NCBI GenBank assembly: GCA_017507125.1
Contig: JAFWBQ010000111.1
Coordinates: forward strand, 1 to 50,527
DNA from: Lentisphaeria bacterium
Lineage (GTDB): Bacteria > Verrucomicrobiota > Lentisphaeria > Victivallales > Victivallaceae
Direction: 5' to 3'
DNA length: 50,527 nt
Below the pieces are notes generated by a model, which saw nothing but the letters and a program-made list of their open reading frames with translations, did not search any database and was not told where the DNA came from. Of this stretch, positions 6,772 to 15,557 are shown piece after piece; within the stretch, counting starts at the first letter, position 1, and every line of letters starts with the position of its first letter. The translations under genes were made by a program, and so were the position numbers.

Positions 6772-8016
6772 ATGGTCAATGTAAAGGATTTCAAGGCAGT
6801 TGGTGATGGTGTCGCAGATGATACTGCTGCGATCCAGGCGGCGTTGGATTCAGGCGAAGTGGTCAGATTTCCGGCGGGTGTTTATAATTCCAATACCATT
6901 TACTTGCGTTCCAACGGCGGACTTCATCTTGAAGAAGGGGCGGTGCTCCGTGCCATTGCTGATAAGAATAAATGCAACCCCGATGATTTTCCCCCTGAAA
7001 ACGCCGTCTTTTCAAGCGAGCATGTTTCGGGTGCCCACTTTATTATTGCCTACAAATGCGAAAATATCTCCTTTTCCGGCAAAGGCACCATCAACGGGAA
7101 TTACCATGCCGTTTTTGATACGGAAAATATTGTGGGACTTGGCGGAACACATCCCCATTATGAATTCCCTGAGTGGCGCATGGCGCAGATGATCTTTTTC
7201 TGCCGCTGCCGCAACATTGAGATCAAGGATATCCGCCTTGAGAATGCCCAGTACTGGAACTGTTTCTTTCACGGATGTGACGGGATCCATGTGGACAATG
7301 TGACAGTCTGGGGGGATCCCTATGTGATGAATACTGACGGTTTCGATGTGGACTGCTGCACCAATGTCCTGATTGAAAACTGCAATATCGATACAGGGGA
7401 TGACTGTGTGGCTGTCCGCGCCAATGAAAAGCGTCTGGGATATCACAAACCCTGCGAAAATGTGGAAGTCCGCAACTGCCGTTTCAAGAGTGTCTGCTGC
7501 GGCATCCGTCTGGGGGTGGGACAGGGCGAGATCCGCAACTGTCATTTTCATGATATCAACATGGAGGAGACCTGTATCGGTATCGGCATCTGCCCCAGCT
7601 ACCGTCAGGGCAGCAGCTGCCAGCTGGAAGATACCGTTTTTGAAAACATCACCTTCCGGGGGATCCAGCCCATTCTGATGATCCCCTGCTGGACGGGGCT
7701 GATGGATGAGGATGATCCTGCGATCCGTCCTATAAAAAATCTCACCTTCCGCAACTTCAAAGCTGAGGGGCGCCGTCCTCTTCAGTGTCTGGGACCCCAC
7801 AATCATGAGCTTTTCAAAAATATCGTTTTTGAAAACTTTTCTGTGAAACTTGTTGAACCTGTCATGGCTCCCTTGCCGTGGCGCTGGCGCAGAGAAAAAT
7901 TCGGCGTCTTCAACGTCCTCAATCTGCCCGGACTTGATCTTTCTGGAATCCATGCTGAGGCAGAGGGGGATTACCCGGCTTTCTGTGTGATTTCGTATAA
8001 CGACTTAAATAAATAA
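6772..8016 (+). CDS. Glycoside hydrolase family 28-like (polygalacturonase-like) protein
   Basis: A 414-residue right-handed beta-helix protein of the GH28/pectate-lyase-3 superfamily. The N-terminus has the typical motif VKDFKAVGDGVADDTAAIQA. Catalytic-type acidic residues are kept in NTDG (187-190) and DD (210-211). The GHG motif with its histidine, and the RIK motif of classical polygalacturonases, are not evident: the expected position reads CCGIRLGVGQG. It has no signal peptide, so it appears cytoplasmic and may act on imported uronate-containing oligosaccharides or another glycan. The start ATG follows GAGAGGAA. A CapA-like gene begins 14 bp downstream and an M20 peptidase follows that, suggesting one transcript. 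Fold assignment is firm; activity on pectin is not. Confidence 0.8.
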   Translation: MVNVKDFKAVGDGVADDTAAIQAALDSGEVVRFPAGVYNSNTIYLRSNGGLHLEEGAVLRAIADKNKCNPDDFPPENAVFSSEHVSGAHFIIAYKCENISFSGKGTINGNYHAVFDTENIVGLGGTHPHYEFPEWRMAQMIFFCRCRNIEIKDIRLENAQYWNCFFHGCDGIHVDNVTVWGDPYVMNTDGFDVDCCTNVLIENCNIDTGDDCVAVRANEKRLGYHKPCENVEVRNCRFKSVCCGIRLGVGQGEIRNCHFHDINMEETCIGIGICPSYRQGSSCQLEDTVFENITFRGIQPILMIPCWTGLMDEDDPAIRPIKNLTFRNFKAEGRRPLQCLGPHNHELFKNIVFENFSVKLVEPVMAPLPWRWRREKFGVFNVLNLPGLDLSGIHAEAEGDYPAFCVISYNDLNK

Positions 8017-8030
8017 CGGAGCTTTTCAAG

Positions 8031-9344
8031 ATGTCCAATATAAATGACCCGGTTTTCAAGTGTACTGCCACCGGCGATGCTATGGTCACCCGCCGTCTTC
8101 CCTTTGAAGGGGAGTACGACGGATTCAGCGAAGTGCGCCAATTTATTCTCAAAGGTGATTTCCGTTTCGGTAATCTGGAAACCACCGTCCACAACTTTGA
8201 ATCCTACGGCGGCGCTCAGAGCGGCGGCAGCTGGCTCTGTTCTCCTCCCGGAGTTCTCAAAGATATGCGGAAATTCGGTATGAATGTCCTTTGCACCGCC
8301 AATAACCACGCCCTTGACTACTCTTACGGCGGACTCCTCAAAACCATTGAGTACCTTGAAAAAGAGGATTTTATTTTCACCGGTACCGGACGCACCCTTT
8401 CTGACGCTTCACGCCCGGTTTATCTGGATACCGTCAGCGGCAGATACGCCCTTATCGGCTGCACCATGACCTTCAATCCTGAATGTATGGCAGGTGAACA
8501 GACCGCAAGTCTCCCCGGCCGTCCCGGAGTCAACGGGATCCGGGTCACTAAAAAGTTCCGTGTCCCCAGAGAGGAGCTTGAGCATCTCAAGCGCATTGCG
8601 GACTCCCTTTCTCTCAACGCCAGCGCCGACATCATCCGCGCCGAAGGATACCTTCCCCAGCTTAAAGAAGGCGAACAGCCTTTTGCTCAGATGATGTTTG
8701 AAGCCGCCGATAAAGCCGAAGTCGTTTCCACCATCAACGAAACTGATATGAAACGCATCACTGATGCCATCGCAGAGGCCCGCTTCATGGCGGATTATGT
8801 GGTCGTCGCCATGCACAACCACCTGATCGAAGGCAAGATCAAAGAGGCGGTCGATAAAGTTTCTGTTGAGTTTTCCCACAAGTGTATAGATGCCGGCGCT
8901 GACGCCATTATCGGCACCGGTCCCCACCTGCTGCGTCCTATGGAAATCTACAAGGGCAAGCCTGTCTTCTACTGTCTGGGAGATTTTATCAATCAGCTTG
9001 AAACGATCCGGCGTGCCCCTGACGGCATGTTTGCCAAACAGAAGCTCAACGGCAACGAAAGACTTGACGTGCTTTTCAACAACCGTTCCGCCAACGGTAC
9101 AAGGGGATTGAGTTACAGCAAGGTCATGTTTGAATCTGTCATCCCTTACTGGGAAGTTGAAAATGGCGAACTCAGAAAGCTGCTGCTGCTCCCCATTGAA
9201 GAACATTTTTCTCTGCCCCGTTCACGGAACGGATGGCCCAGAAAAGATACTCAATCCAATATTATTGAACGCTTTGCCGAGATGTCCAAACCCTGGGGAA
9301 TGGATATAAAAATTGAAAACGGCGTGGGCGTCGTTCAACTTTGA
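8031..9344 (+). CDS. CapA family (poly-gamma-glutamate synthesis-type) metallophosphoesterase-like protein
   Basis: A 437-residue member of the PGA_cap/CapA group, related to calcineurin-like phosphoesterases. Visible metal-site motifs are TGDAM (14-18), GNLE (47-50), NNHALDY (91-97), MHNH (261-264) and GTGPHLL (295-301), followed by FYCLGDF. Members are linked to poly-gamma-glutamate capsule assembly, but many homologues in gut and PVC bacteria lie in catabolic clusters and have no proven function. No signal peptide is seen, unlike the membrane-anchored CapA of capsule operons. It lies between a GH28-like gene and an M20 peptidase with 14- and 17-bp gaps, so co-expression is likely. A role in cleaving a peptide- or phosphate-bearing polymer would fit; this is inference. 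Confidence 0.78.
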   Translation: MSNINDPVFKCTATGDAMVTRRLPFEGEYDGFSEVRQFILKGDFRFGNLETTVHNFESYGGAQSGGSWLCSPPGVLKDMRKFGMNVLCTANNHALDYSYGGLLKTIEYLEKEDFIFTGTGRTLSDASRPVYLDTVSGRYALIGCTMTFNPECMAGEQTASLPGRPGVNGIRVTKKFRVPREELEHLKRIADSLSLNASADIIRAEGYLPQLKEGEQPFAQMMFEAADKAEVVSTINETDMKRITDAIAEARFMADYVVVAMHNHLIEGKIKEAVDKVSVEFSHKCIDAGADAIIGTGPHLLRPMEIYKGKPVFYCLGDFINQLETIRRAPDGMFAKQKLNGNERLDVLFNNRSANGTRGLSYSKVMFESVIPYWEVENGELRKLLLLPIEEHFSLPRSRNGWPRKDTQSNIIERFAEMSKPWGMDIKIENGVGVVQL

Positions 9345-9361
9345 AGATAACAGGAAAAATC

Positions 9362-10498
9362 ATGGCTCTTACAAATGAAATGTCCGCCTATGCTGCAACG
9401 GCATGGGAAGATGCCGCGCAGATCGTCCGTGATCTGTGCAAACTCCCCGCTCCCTCCCACCATGAGGAACTCAGAGCGGAATACTGCAAAAAATGGTTCT
9501 CAGACAACGGTTTTGAAAATGTCACCATTGACAAGGCTCTCAATGTGATCGCTCCCGTCAACGTGAAAGAGGGGAACAAAATCAATATCGTCATGGCACA
9601 TACCGATACGGTCTTCCCCGATACCGAACCCATGCCTTTCTCTGAGAAAGATGGATTCATGTACTCCCCCGGCGTTACCGATGATACTGCCAATCTTTCT
9701 GTGCTGATGGTCTGCGCCAGATATTTCAAAGATAACTACGCTTTCGGCGATGAGGGATACCTCTTTATCGCCAACTCCTGCGAAGAGGGGCTGGGCAATC
9801 TGAAAGGCACCCGGCAGATCATGGCTGATTACGGCGACCGGGTCAGTGAATTTCTCACCCTTGACTCCACCTGTATGAACCGCATGGTCGTTCAGGCTGT
9901 GGGCTCCCACCGTTATCAGGTGACAGTGCGTACCGAAGGGGGACACTCTTTCGGCAGTTTCGGCAACCGCAACGCCATCCATGTTCTTGCCTCCATGATC
10001 AACGCCCTCTATACGGTGAAGGTGCCTCAGGAAGGGGAGAGCCGCACCACTTACAACGTGGGGATCATTTCAGGCGGAACTTCAGTCAACACCATCGCTC
10101 AGGAAGCCGGGATGATGTATGAATACCGCTCCGACAATAAGAATTGTCTGGCAAAGATGCAGAACATCTTTGAGAAAACCATTGAAGCGTTCCGCGCCAT
10201 GGGCGTGGAGGTGGAGGTCGAAAAGATCGGCGACAGACCCTGCTCCGGGGAGGTGGATCAGGCACGCTTTGATGCGCTGAAAAACCGCGCCCGCGCCGCT
10301 GTGAAAGATATACTCGGTCTGGAAATGATTGACCGTTCAGGTTCAACTGACTGTAATATTCCCCTTTCCATGGGAGTCCCTGCCATCTGCTTCGGCGTCT
10401 GCCGCGGCGCAGGAGTCCACACCCGGGAGGAAAAACTGGAAACGGCAAGTCTGCACGACGGATGCAGATTGCTGCTTGACTTCCTTTTCCGCAAGTAA
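9362..10498 (+). CDS. M20 family metallopeptidase (PepT-like)
   Basis: A 378-residue zinc exopeptidase of the M20 family, closest in layout to tripeptide aminopeptidase PepT. Metal-site residues are His80 and Asp82 (AHTDT), Asp107 (GVTDDTA), the catalytic pair Glu141-Glu142 (CEEG) and Asp168 (LDST). His195 falls in the dimerisation-domain motif GGHSFGSFGNRNA, and there is a C-terminal histidine in GVHTREEK. ATG 9362 follows CAGGAAA; an earlier TTG overlapping the capA stop is less likely. It is cytoplasmic and probably cleaves small peptides or amino-acid conjugates. Its position right after the CapA-like gene suggests it finishes breakdown of the same material. The cluster continues 51 bp on with a large secreted protein. 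Confidence 0.85.
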   Translation: MALTNEMSAYAATAWEDAAQIVRDLCKLPAPSHHEELRAEYCKKWFSDNGFENVTIDKALNVIAPVNVKEGNKINIVMAHTDTVFPDTEPMPFSEKDGFMYSPGVTDDTANLSVLMVCARYFKDNYAFGDEGYLFIANSCEEGLGNLKGTRQIMADYGDRVSEFLTLDSTCMNRMVVQAVGSHRYQVTVRTEGGHSFGSFGNRNAIHVLASMINALYTVKVPQEGESRTTYNVGIISGGTSVNTIAQEAGMMYEYRSDNKNCLAKMQNIFEKTIEAFRAMGVEVEVEKIGDRPCSGEVDQARFDALKNRARAAVKDILGLEMIDRSGSTDCNIPLSMGVPAICFGVCRGAGVHTREEKLETASLHDGCRLLLDFLFRK

Positions 10499-10549
10499 AA
10501 TCATCATTCATGTACTGCTGAAAAGACATTGAGAAAGGAGCGCAAATTG

Positions 10550-13500
10550 ATGAAAATAAGCAGTTCTGTTTTTCTGGCTGCGGCATTCCTCTGTTTTTCC
10601 GGGAGTGCCGGGGAGTTTTCACCCGGGGGCGTTTCAGTGGATTTCCACAAGATCTCCGAGGCAAGATTTGCTTCAGCGGGGGAGAAAAAGAACAATCTTT
10701 TCACCCCGCAATGGAAACCGGGAACTGTTTTTATCCATTCCCCCGATCCGCGGACTCAGAAGCTGCGGAGCAAAGTGCTCCCCTTTATCAAGTTTTCAAG
10801 AAAGGATTTGAAAGACTCCTTTACTCTTAAAACTGCCAAAGGCGCTGAAATCGGCGATGTGGCAGGGAAATATGCCAGAAGCATTTCTGCGTCGTGGACT
10901 CAGCGGGTCACCCTGCCGGATACCCGCGGCGGGGATTACCGTCTGACTTTCCGCAGCAAAGTCACGCCTGCCGGAAAAAAGGCGGCGCCCATGTCTGCGG
11001 CAGTCATCTCTTTGAAAATGGTCAAAGGGAAAAAGGGTTCCGCCATTGTGAAAGTGTTCCACAGCAGCGCAACGGCTTTTGCGAAGAATGAGATCGTTTT
11101 CCAGTTCCCCGAAGGAACGGAGTCCGCTCTTTTTTATCTGCGCCTTGACGGCTGCGGAACCATGGAAATAAAAGATCCTGTTCTGGAAAAAGTTCACCAC
11201 GCATTTCCTGTGGAAACGGCACTTTACCCCAACGGCAAACTGGATAATGTCTTTGTGCTTTCACAGAATGACCCGGCAGTGATGGCATTCATTCTCAAGA
11301 GAAATGTTCCGGCTGCCGCACTGAAGCTCAAGGAGCCTGTTTTCAAGGTGACACTGCCTCCTGAAATCGAGTTTGTGGATCACGCCTACCCCTTGAAGCT
11401 CATCTCCCGCAAAGGCAATACTCTTTTCTTTGATGCTTCATTCTGGATCTCACGGCTGCAACGCTTTGATAACTATGAAACTCACATGAAGCTGCCTCTT
11501 CTTGTGACCACCAGGGCGGCGGTCGGGGAATACGCCGGTACCGGCACCTTTCAGCTGACCGACAGCGGAAAAAATCTTACTGAGGAAATGTCTTTCAAGT
11601 TCCGGGTCATTCCTCAAATCAAAAAAGCCGCTCAAGGCAATATCTTTCTCCCCGGATATCAGCCTATGGGATTGTATCTTGACTTTTCCAAAAAAGCAAG
11701 CCGCAAGCTCTTCGCCGACTTCAGCGGACGCGCAGGCTTCAGATGGATCTGCCAGAACTTTGATCCTGAAACCACCGCTTTTTACCGCAGCAGCGGTGCG
11801 AAGCTCATAACTCCGGAGCTTTACTGGCTTGCCAACGGATACCGGATCTGTCCTCGGAAACCTGATTACGCCAAATTCAGATCCCTCGGCAAAACTTCAA
11901 GTTTTGATGTGAACCAGGGAACATGCCCTGCGGCGATCTACAACAAAACGCCCTTTTTTCACGATACTTTTGTACCCTATTTGAAAAAGGAGCTGAAAGG
12001 CAAAGACGGTGTGGTCGCCAACTGGGAACCCTTTATGTTCCACGGACAGGGATGTTTCTGCGACACCTGCTGCAGGGAGTTTGCCGACTTTGTGAAGATA
12101 CCCCATGCGGAAATGAAAAAAATGTGGCCCAAAGAGCTGACCATTACCGGGAAATATTATGCTCAGGGTGTTCGGTTCCGCAGCTTGCAGCATGCAAAGA
12201 TGGTGAAAACGATCCATGAGGCCGTCAATAAAGTCACCTCAGGGAAAGCCGGATTCATCCCTGAGATCGTCTGGATCACCTGCGCCGATACCACCGCACG
12301 GGGCGGCTCCAACAGTGAACACGACCCCTTGGATTATGCCGGGGATCTTACCTATATCGATCCCTGGGGGCCCTATACCGGCTGGCAGTCTCTGACCCCT
12401 TACAACTATAAAAAAGGGGAAAATCTTGAAACTTATGTTGCTGCCGGAAGAGTCAGGAGTTTTATGAAAAAGAATCTGGGGTCAAAGTGCCCCCGGCTGG
12501 TGGCACTGCCCCATGGCATTCAGGGGAAATTCTGGGTGACCACTCCTGAAGCTATGGCCATGGAGGTCACCGGATTCTTCGTTCAGCGTTATCATGCCGC
12601 CCATCTCTATCTCTTCCCCCAGGGATATGATAACCGCTATTGGAGCGTCATGGCTGAGAACAACGATCTTATTGCCCGGAACGAAGAGTTTGTCTTCAAC
12701 GGCAAATGCATCACTGAAAATGTTGCAGCAGAGCCTGTGTCACCTTTCCCCTCTCCCAAAAAGCGGATCAGCCCCCGCTATCTGGTTGACCCTGCACCTG
12801 AAAGTCTGCTTCAGTATGAAGCCTTCCGCAAAGGTGAGACCATTCTTGTTGCCGCAGGAAACTTCTGGCAGAAAGGCGAAGTCTTTTTCAAACTCAAAGT
12901 CAAAGGTTTGAAAAAGAATGCCTCTTATGCCGTCACAGAAGCTGCTTTCAACCGGAGTTTTGTTTCCGGAAGCGGCAGGTTTTTCACCGGCGCTGAGCTT
13001 GAAAAGGGCGTCATGCTCCACGCAGGCGCCCTGCGCTGGGCGTTTTTCAGGATCGAACCCTCCGGAAAAGCAGCGGCTGCCGCTAAGAAAATCACTCCTC
13101 AGCAGCTCCTTTCTGCTATGAAGAAACGACTTTCTGTTATTGATAAAGCCGCCGCTGAAGAGAAGAAACAGGATGACATCATTGAGGAAGAGTTCCGCAA
13201 AGCTGAATTGCGTACTCTTGTCAACGGCCCCTTGAAGTGTATGCCCGCTCCGGGCAGAGAGGGGGGACAGGTACTCAACTTCAGCTCCGGAAAAAATTCT
13301 CTTTCTTTTGACTTGCAGCATTGCGCCATCCGCAACTGGGTGATCGACGGTACCTTGTGGAGCGAACAGATGGGCAGACCCATGTTCTGGGAGCCTTCCA
13401 ACGCCGCCGATGCAAGATACCGCATCGTCCGGCAGGATGTTGAGGGCAGCGGGATCACAGTCACAGCTGAAAGACTTTTCAACCGCCGCAATTCTGCCGC

Positions 13501-14017
13501 TCTTGAACATCTGACGATCCGCCAGACCATGTTTGTTTCCGGGGATCTGCGTTCATTGAAACTGACCACTGAGCTGATAGACAGTCACAACGCCGAAACA
13601 GGCGGCGGCGGCTTCACGCTGGGGTTCCGTTACCACTTCTTCCCCGGCAACATGGATGGACGAAGCGGAGAGATCCTTTTGAGTTCAGGCGGCAAACCTT
13701 ACAAGTATCAGCGCACCATGGAGCGTCTGATCTTTGCCAAAGGGAAAAGCGCTTCAGCCGCGAAGATCAACAAACTCTTTGAGTGCCACAATGCTCCCTT
13801 GCTCATTGATAAAAGCGCTGTTTCTCTGCGTCATAAAAAATCAGGCGATGTGCTGAAAATCAAGGCTGCCCCTGAAAAACTTTTTGCAGGTTATGCCGTC
13901 TGGGATACCCCCAATCTCAAGTATCCCACCTTTGAGCCTTTCTTTCATCCCGTCTCCATTGAAAATGGCAAAAACGCTGTTTTCACCCTTGAAATGAAAG
14001 CAGAAAAAGCAAAATGA
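10550..14017 (+). CDS. Large secreted protein, putative glycoside hydrolase with beta-sandwich and TIM-barrel regions
   Basis: An 1155-residue protein that I cannot place in a named family. It starts with a signal peptide (MKISSSVFLAAAFLCF, then SGSAG). Residues about 90-220 look like a beta-sandwich such as a carbohydrate-binding module. The middle (about 380-700) looks like a TIM barrel: ANWEPFMF resembles the Asn-Glu-Pro catalytic site of clan GH-A, and it is followed at once by a metal-like cysteine cluster CFCDTCC. A second candidate acid is in IPEIVW. The C-terminal third is beta-rich with a Lys/Glu-rich linker near 860. ATG 10550 is preferred because AAAGGAG lies 9 bp upstream. A strong terminator follows. 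Linked to GH28, CapA and M20 genes, it probably opens a polysaccharide outside the cytoplasm. Confidence 0.6.
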   Translation: MKISSSVFLAAAFLCFSGSAGEFSPGGVSVDFHKISEARFASAGEKKNNLFTPQWKPGTVFIHSPDPRTQKLRSKVLPFIKFSRKDLKDSFTLKTAKGAEIGDVAGKYARSISASWTQRVTLPDTRGGDYRLTFRSKVTPAGKKAAPMSAAVISLKMVKGKKGSAIVKVFHSSATAFAKNEIVFQFPEGTESALFYLRLDGCGTMEIKDPVLEKVHHAFPVETALYPNGKLDNVFVLSQNDPAVMAFILKRNVPAAALKLKEPVFKVTLPPEIEFVDHAYPLKLISRKGNTLFFDASFWISRLQRFDNYETHMKLPLLVTTRAAVGEYAGTGTFQLTDSGKNLTEEMSFKFRVIPQIKKAAQGNIFLPGYQPMGLYLDFSKKASRKLFADFSGRAGFRWICQNFDPETTAFYRSSGAKLITPELYWLANGYRICPRKPDYAKFRSLGKTSSFDVNQGTCPAAIYNKTPFFHDTFVPYLKKELKGKDGVVANWEPFMFHGQGCFCDTCCREFADFVKIPHAEMKKMWPKELTITGKYYAQGVRFRSLQHAKMVKTIHEAVNKVTSGKAGFIPEIVWITCADTTARGGSNSEHDPLDYAGDLTYIDPWGPYTGWQSLTPYNYKKGENLETYVAAGRVRSFMKKNLGSKCPRLVALPHGIQGKFWVTTPEAMAMEVTGFFVQRYHAAHLYLFPQGYDNRYWSVMAENNDLIARNEEFVFNGKCITENVAAEPVSPFPSPKKRISPRYLVDPAPESLLQYEAFRKGETILVAAGNFWQKGEVFFKLKVKGLKKNASYAVTEAAFNRSFVSGSGRFFTGAELEKGVMLHAGALRWAFFRIEPSGKAAAAAKKITPQQLLSAMKKRLSVIDKAAAEEKKQDDIIEEEFRKAELRTLVNGPLKCMPAPGREGGQVLNFSSGKNSLSFDLQHCAIRNWVIDGTLWSEQMGRPMFWEPSNAADARYRIVRQDVEGSGITVTAERLFNRRNSAALEHLTIRQTMFVSGDLRSLKLTTELIDSHNAETGGGGFTLGFRYHFFPGNMDGRSGEILLSSGGKPYKYQRTMERLIFAKGKSASAAKINKLFECHNAPLLIDKSAVSLRHKKSGDVLKIKAAPEKLFAGYAVWDTPNLKYPTFEPFFHPVSIENGKNAVFTLEMKAEKAK

Positions 14018-14033
14018 TTTGAACACAAAAAAT

Positions 14034-14071
14034 GCTGCTGTCAGCGGAAATCGCCGGACAGCAGCTTTTTT
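14034..14071. terminator. Bidirectional rho-independent terminator
   Basis: GCTGCTGTC (14034-14042) pairs perfectly with GACAGCAGC (14057-14065), with an inner CGG/CCG, followed by six T on the plus strand. Read from the other side the stem is also followed, after one base, by a T-run. It therefore ends both the large secreted-protein gene and the convergent aspartate kinase transcript. Confidence 0.92.
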
Positions 14072-14088
14072 GTGCAGAGAAGAGAGAT

Positions 14089-15507
14089 TCAGCAGAAAGG
14101 CTCTTCCTTTTCCACCAGTTCGTGATGGAGTGCGATGTGGGCCTTTTCAAAGTCCTTGCGGTCGATGATGAACTGCATGTTGACCTGACGCATACACTGG
14201 TCAAGGGCGAGGATATTGATATCTGCTTCAGCCAGAGCGCCTGCGGCACGGGAAAGGAAGCCGGGGAGCTTCATGTTGCTGCCGATGACGCCGATCACAG
14301 CCACTTCGCGGCATGAGATATCAGCTCTGGGGAACTCCCGGCGGAGCTGGTCGATACACTCCTTGAGTTCCTTGCTCCGCTCGGAAACGTAATGGGTGAT
14401 GGTATTGGCGTTGGTGTTCTTGGCAATGTAGCTGATCTTGTGTTCATCAAATGCTTTGAGCACACGGTAGTCATAGCCGGCAGCACCCACCATTTCAGAG
14501 TCGTAGATCTCGATCCCTATAAGGTCTTTTCTGCCGCAGATCATGTCCACCCGGGGAGTGGGGGAAACATAGTTGTTGCTGATGAGAGTTCCGGCATGTC
14601 CGGGATCAAAGGCGTTGTCAACGCGGATGGGGATGTTGTGCAGCGCCATCTCCTTGGAGGCCTGGGGATGGATGGCTTCCATAGCCATATCCGCCAACTG
14701 GTCGGCAATGTCAAAACTGGTGTGCCCGATGGTGCGGACCTTGTCCACGCCGATCATCTTGGGATCGCCGGTGCAGAGGTGGAACTCCTTGTGGATGATA
14801 CCTTCTCTTGCCTGAGTTGCCACAGCCAGCTTGCTGAAGGTGATTTCGCTGTATCCCCGGTCGAATTTTGCCATGACGCCTTCGGCGCATTTGGCATAAC
14901 CGGTAACGATGGGCATACAGTTGGCAAGATCAAGATCTTTCATGTGGCTGATGATGTTTTCTTCCATGGAAAAGAATTCTCTGTCGCGCCATCCTGAGAG
15001 ATCCACGAAAACAGCGTTGACACCCATCTTCTGAAGGATCAGCACGGAGTTATAGGCACTGTGTGCTTCACCCACAGAGCTGAGAAGTTCTCTTGTCGCG
15101 GGAAGATAGGCACTGCTGTTGAAGTGTCCGAAACTGCCCAGTTTCATCAAATGCTGCAGACAGTCATTGATACCTTCCATGCGTTCATTGACAAAGTCAT
15201 CAGCAGCTTTGACATCCAAGCCGATGGATTCAAACTCATGGTTGATGCGGATCATTTCAAGACGTGTGTTTTCCAACTTCTTCTGCCACGCGTCATCATC
15301 GCCTGCGGCAAAACTGCCGTAGATGCCGGGTTCGGCACTCTTTTTATTTTCCAGCAGCAGATTTGTGATGCCGCCGTAAGCGGAAACCACAAAGACGCGG
15401 TTGTAAAGCTCCGCACCTTTGCGCTTGCCGAGGATGATATTTTCAATGATTTCCCCGAAGCGGCTCATACTGGTGCCGCCGATCTTTTCCACGGTATGAT
15501 TTCCCAT
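14089..15507 (-). CDS. lysC: Aspartate kinase
   Basis: Phosphorylates L-aspartate in the first step toward threonine, methionine and lysine or diaminopimelate. The 472-residue length, the N-terminal nucleotide-binding motif EKIGGTSMSRF and a C-terminal regulatory ACT region (from about residue 395) define it. The opening HTVEKIGGTSM is like the aspartokinase subgroup first noted in ectoine clusters, rather than the KFGGTS of LysC or ThrA. No ectoine genes are nearby, so here it more likely serves the general pathway. The start ATG has CAGGAG 8 bp upstream. It follows the homoserine dehydrogenase gene by 50 bp on the same strand, so the two branch enzymes are probably co-transcribed. Confidence 0.92.
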   Translation of the reverse strand: MGNHTVEKIGGTSMSRFGEIIENIILGKRKGAELYNRVFVVSAYGGITNLLLENKKSAEPGIYGSFAAGDDDAWQKKLENTRLEMIRINHEFESIGLDVKAADDFVNERMEGINDCLQHLMKLGSFGHFNSSAYLPATRELLSSVGEAHSAYNSVLILQKMGVNAVFVDLSGWRDREFFSMEENIISHMKDLDLANCMPIVTGYAKCAEGVMAKFDRGYSEITFSKLAVATQAREGIIHKEFHLCTGDPKMIGVDKVRTIGHTSFDIADQLADMAMEAIHPQASKEMALHNIPIRVDNAFDPGHAGTLISNNYVSPTPRVDMICGRKDLIGIEIYDSEMVGAAGYDYRVLKAFDEHKISYIAKNTNANTITHYVSERSKELKECIDQLRREFPRADISCREVAVIGVIGSNMKLPGFLSRAAGALAEADINILALDQCMRQVNMQFIIDRKDFEKAHIALHHELVEKEEPFC

Positions 15508-15557
15508 AGTCCAGACTCCTGAAGATTAAAAAAAGGTTGTTAAGAATAAAACGGATC

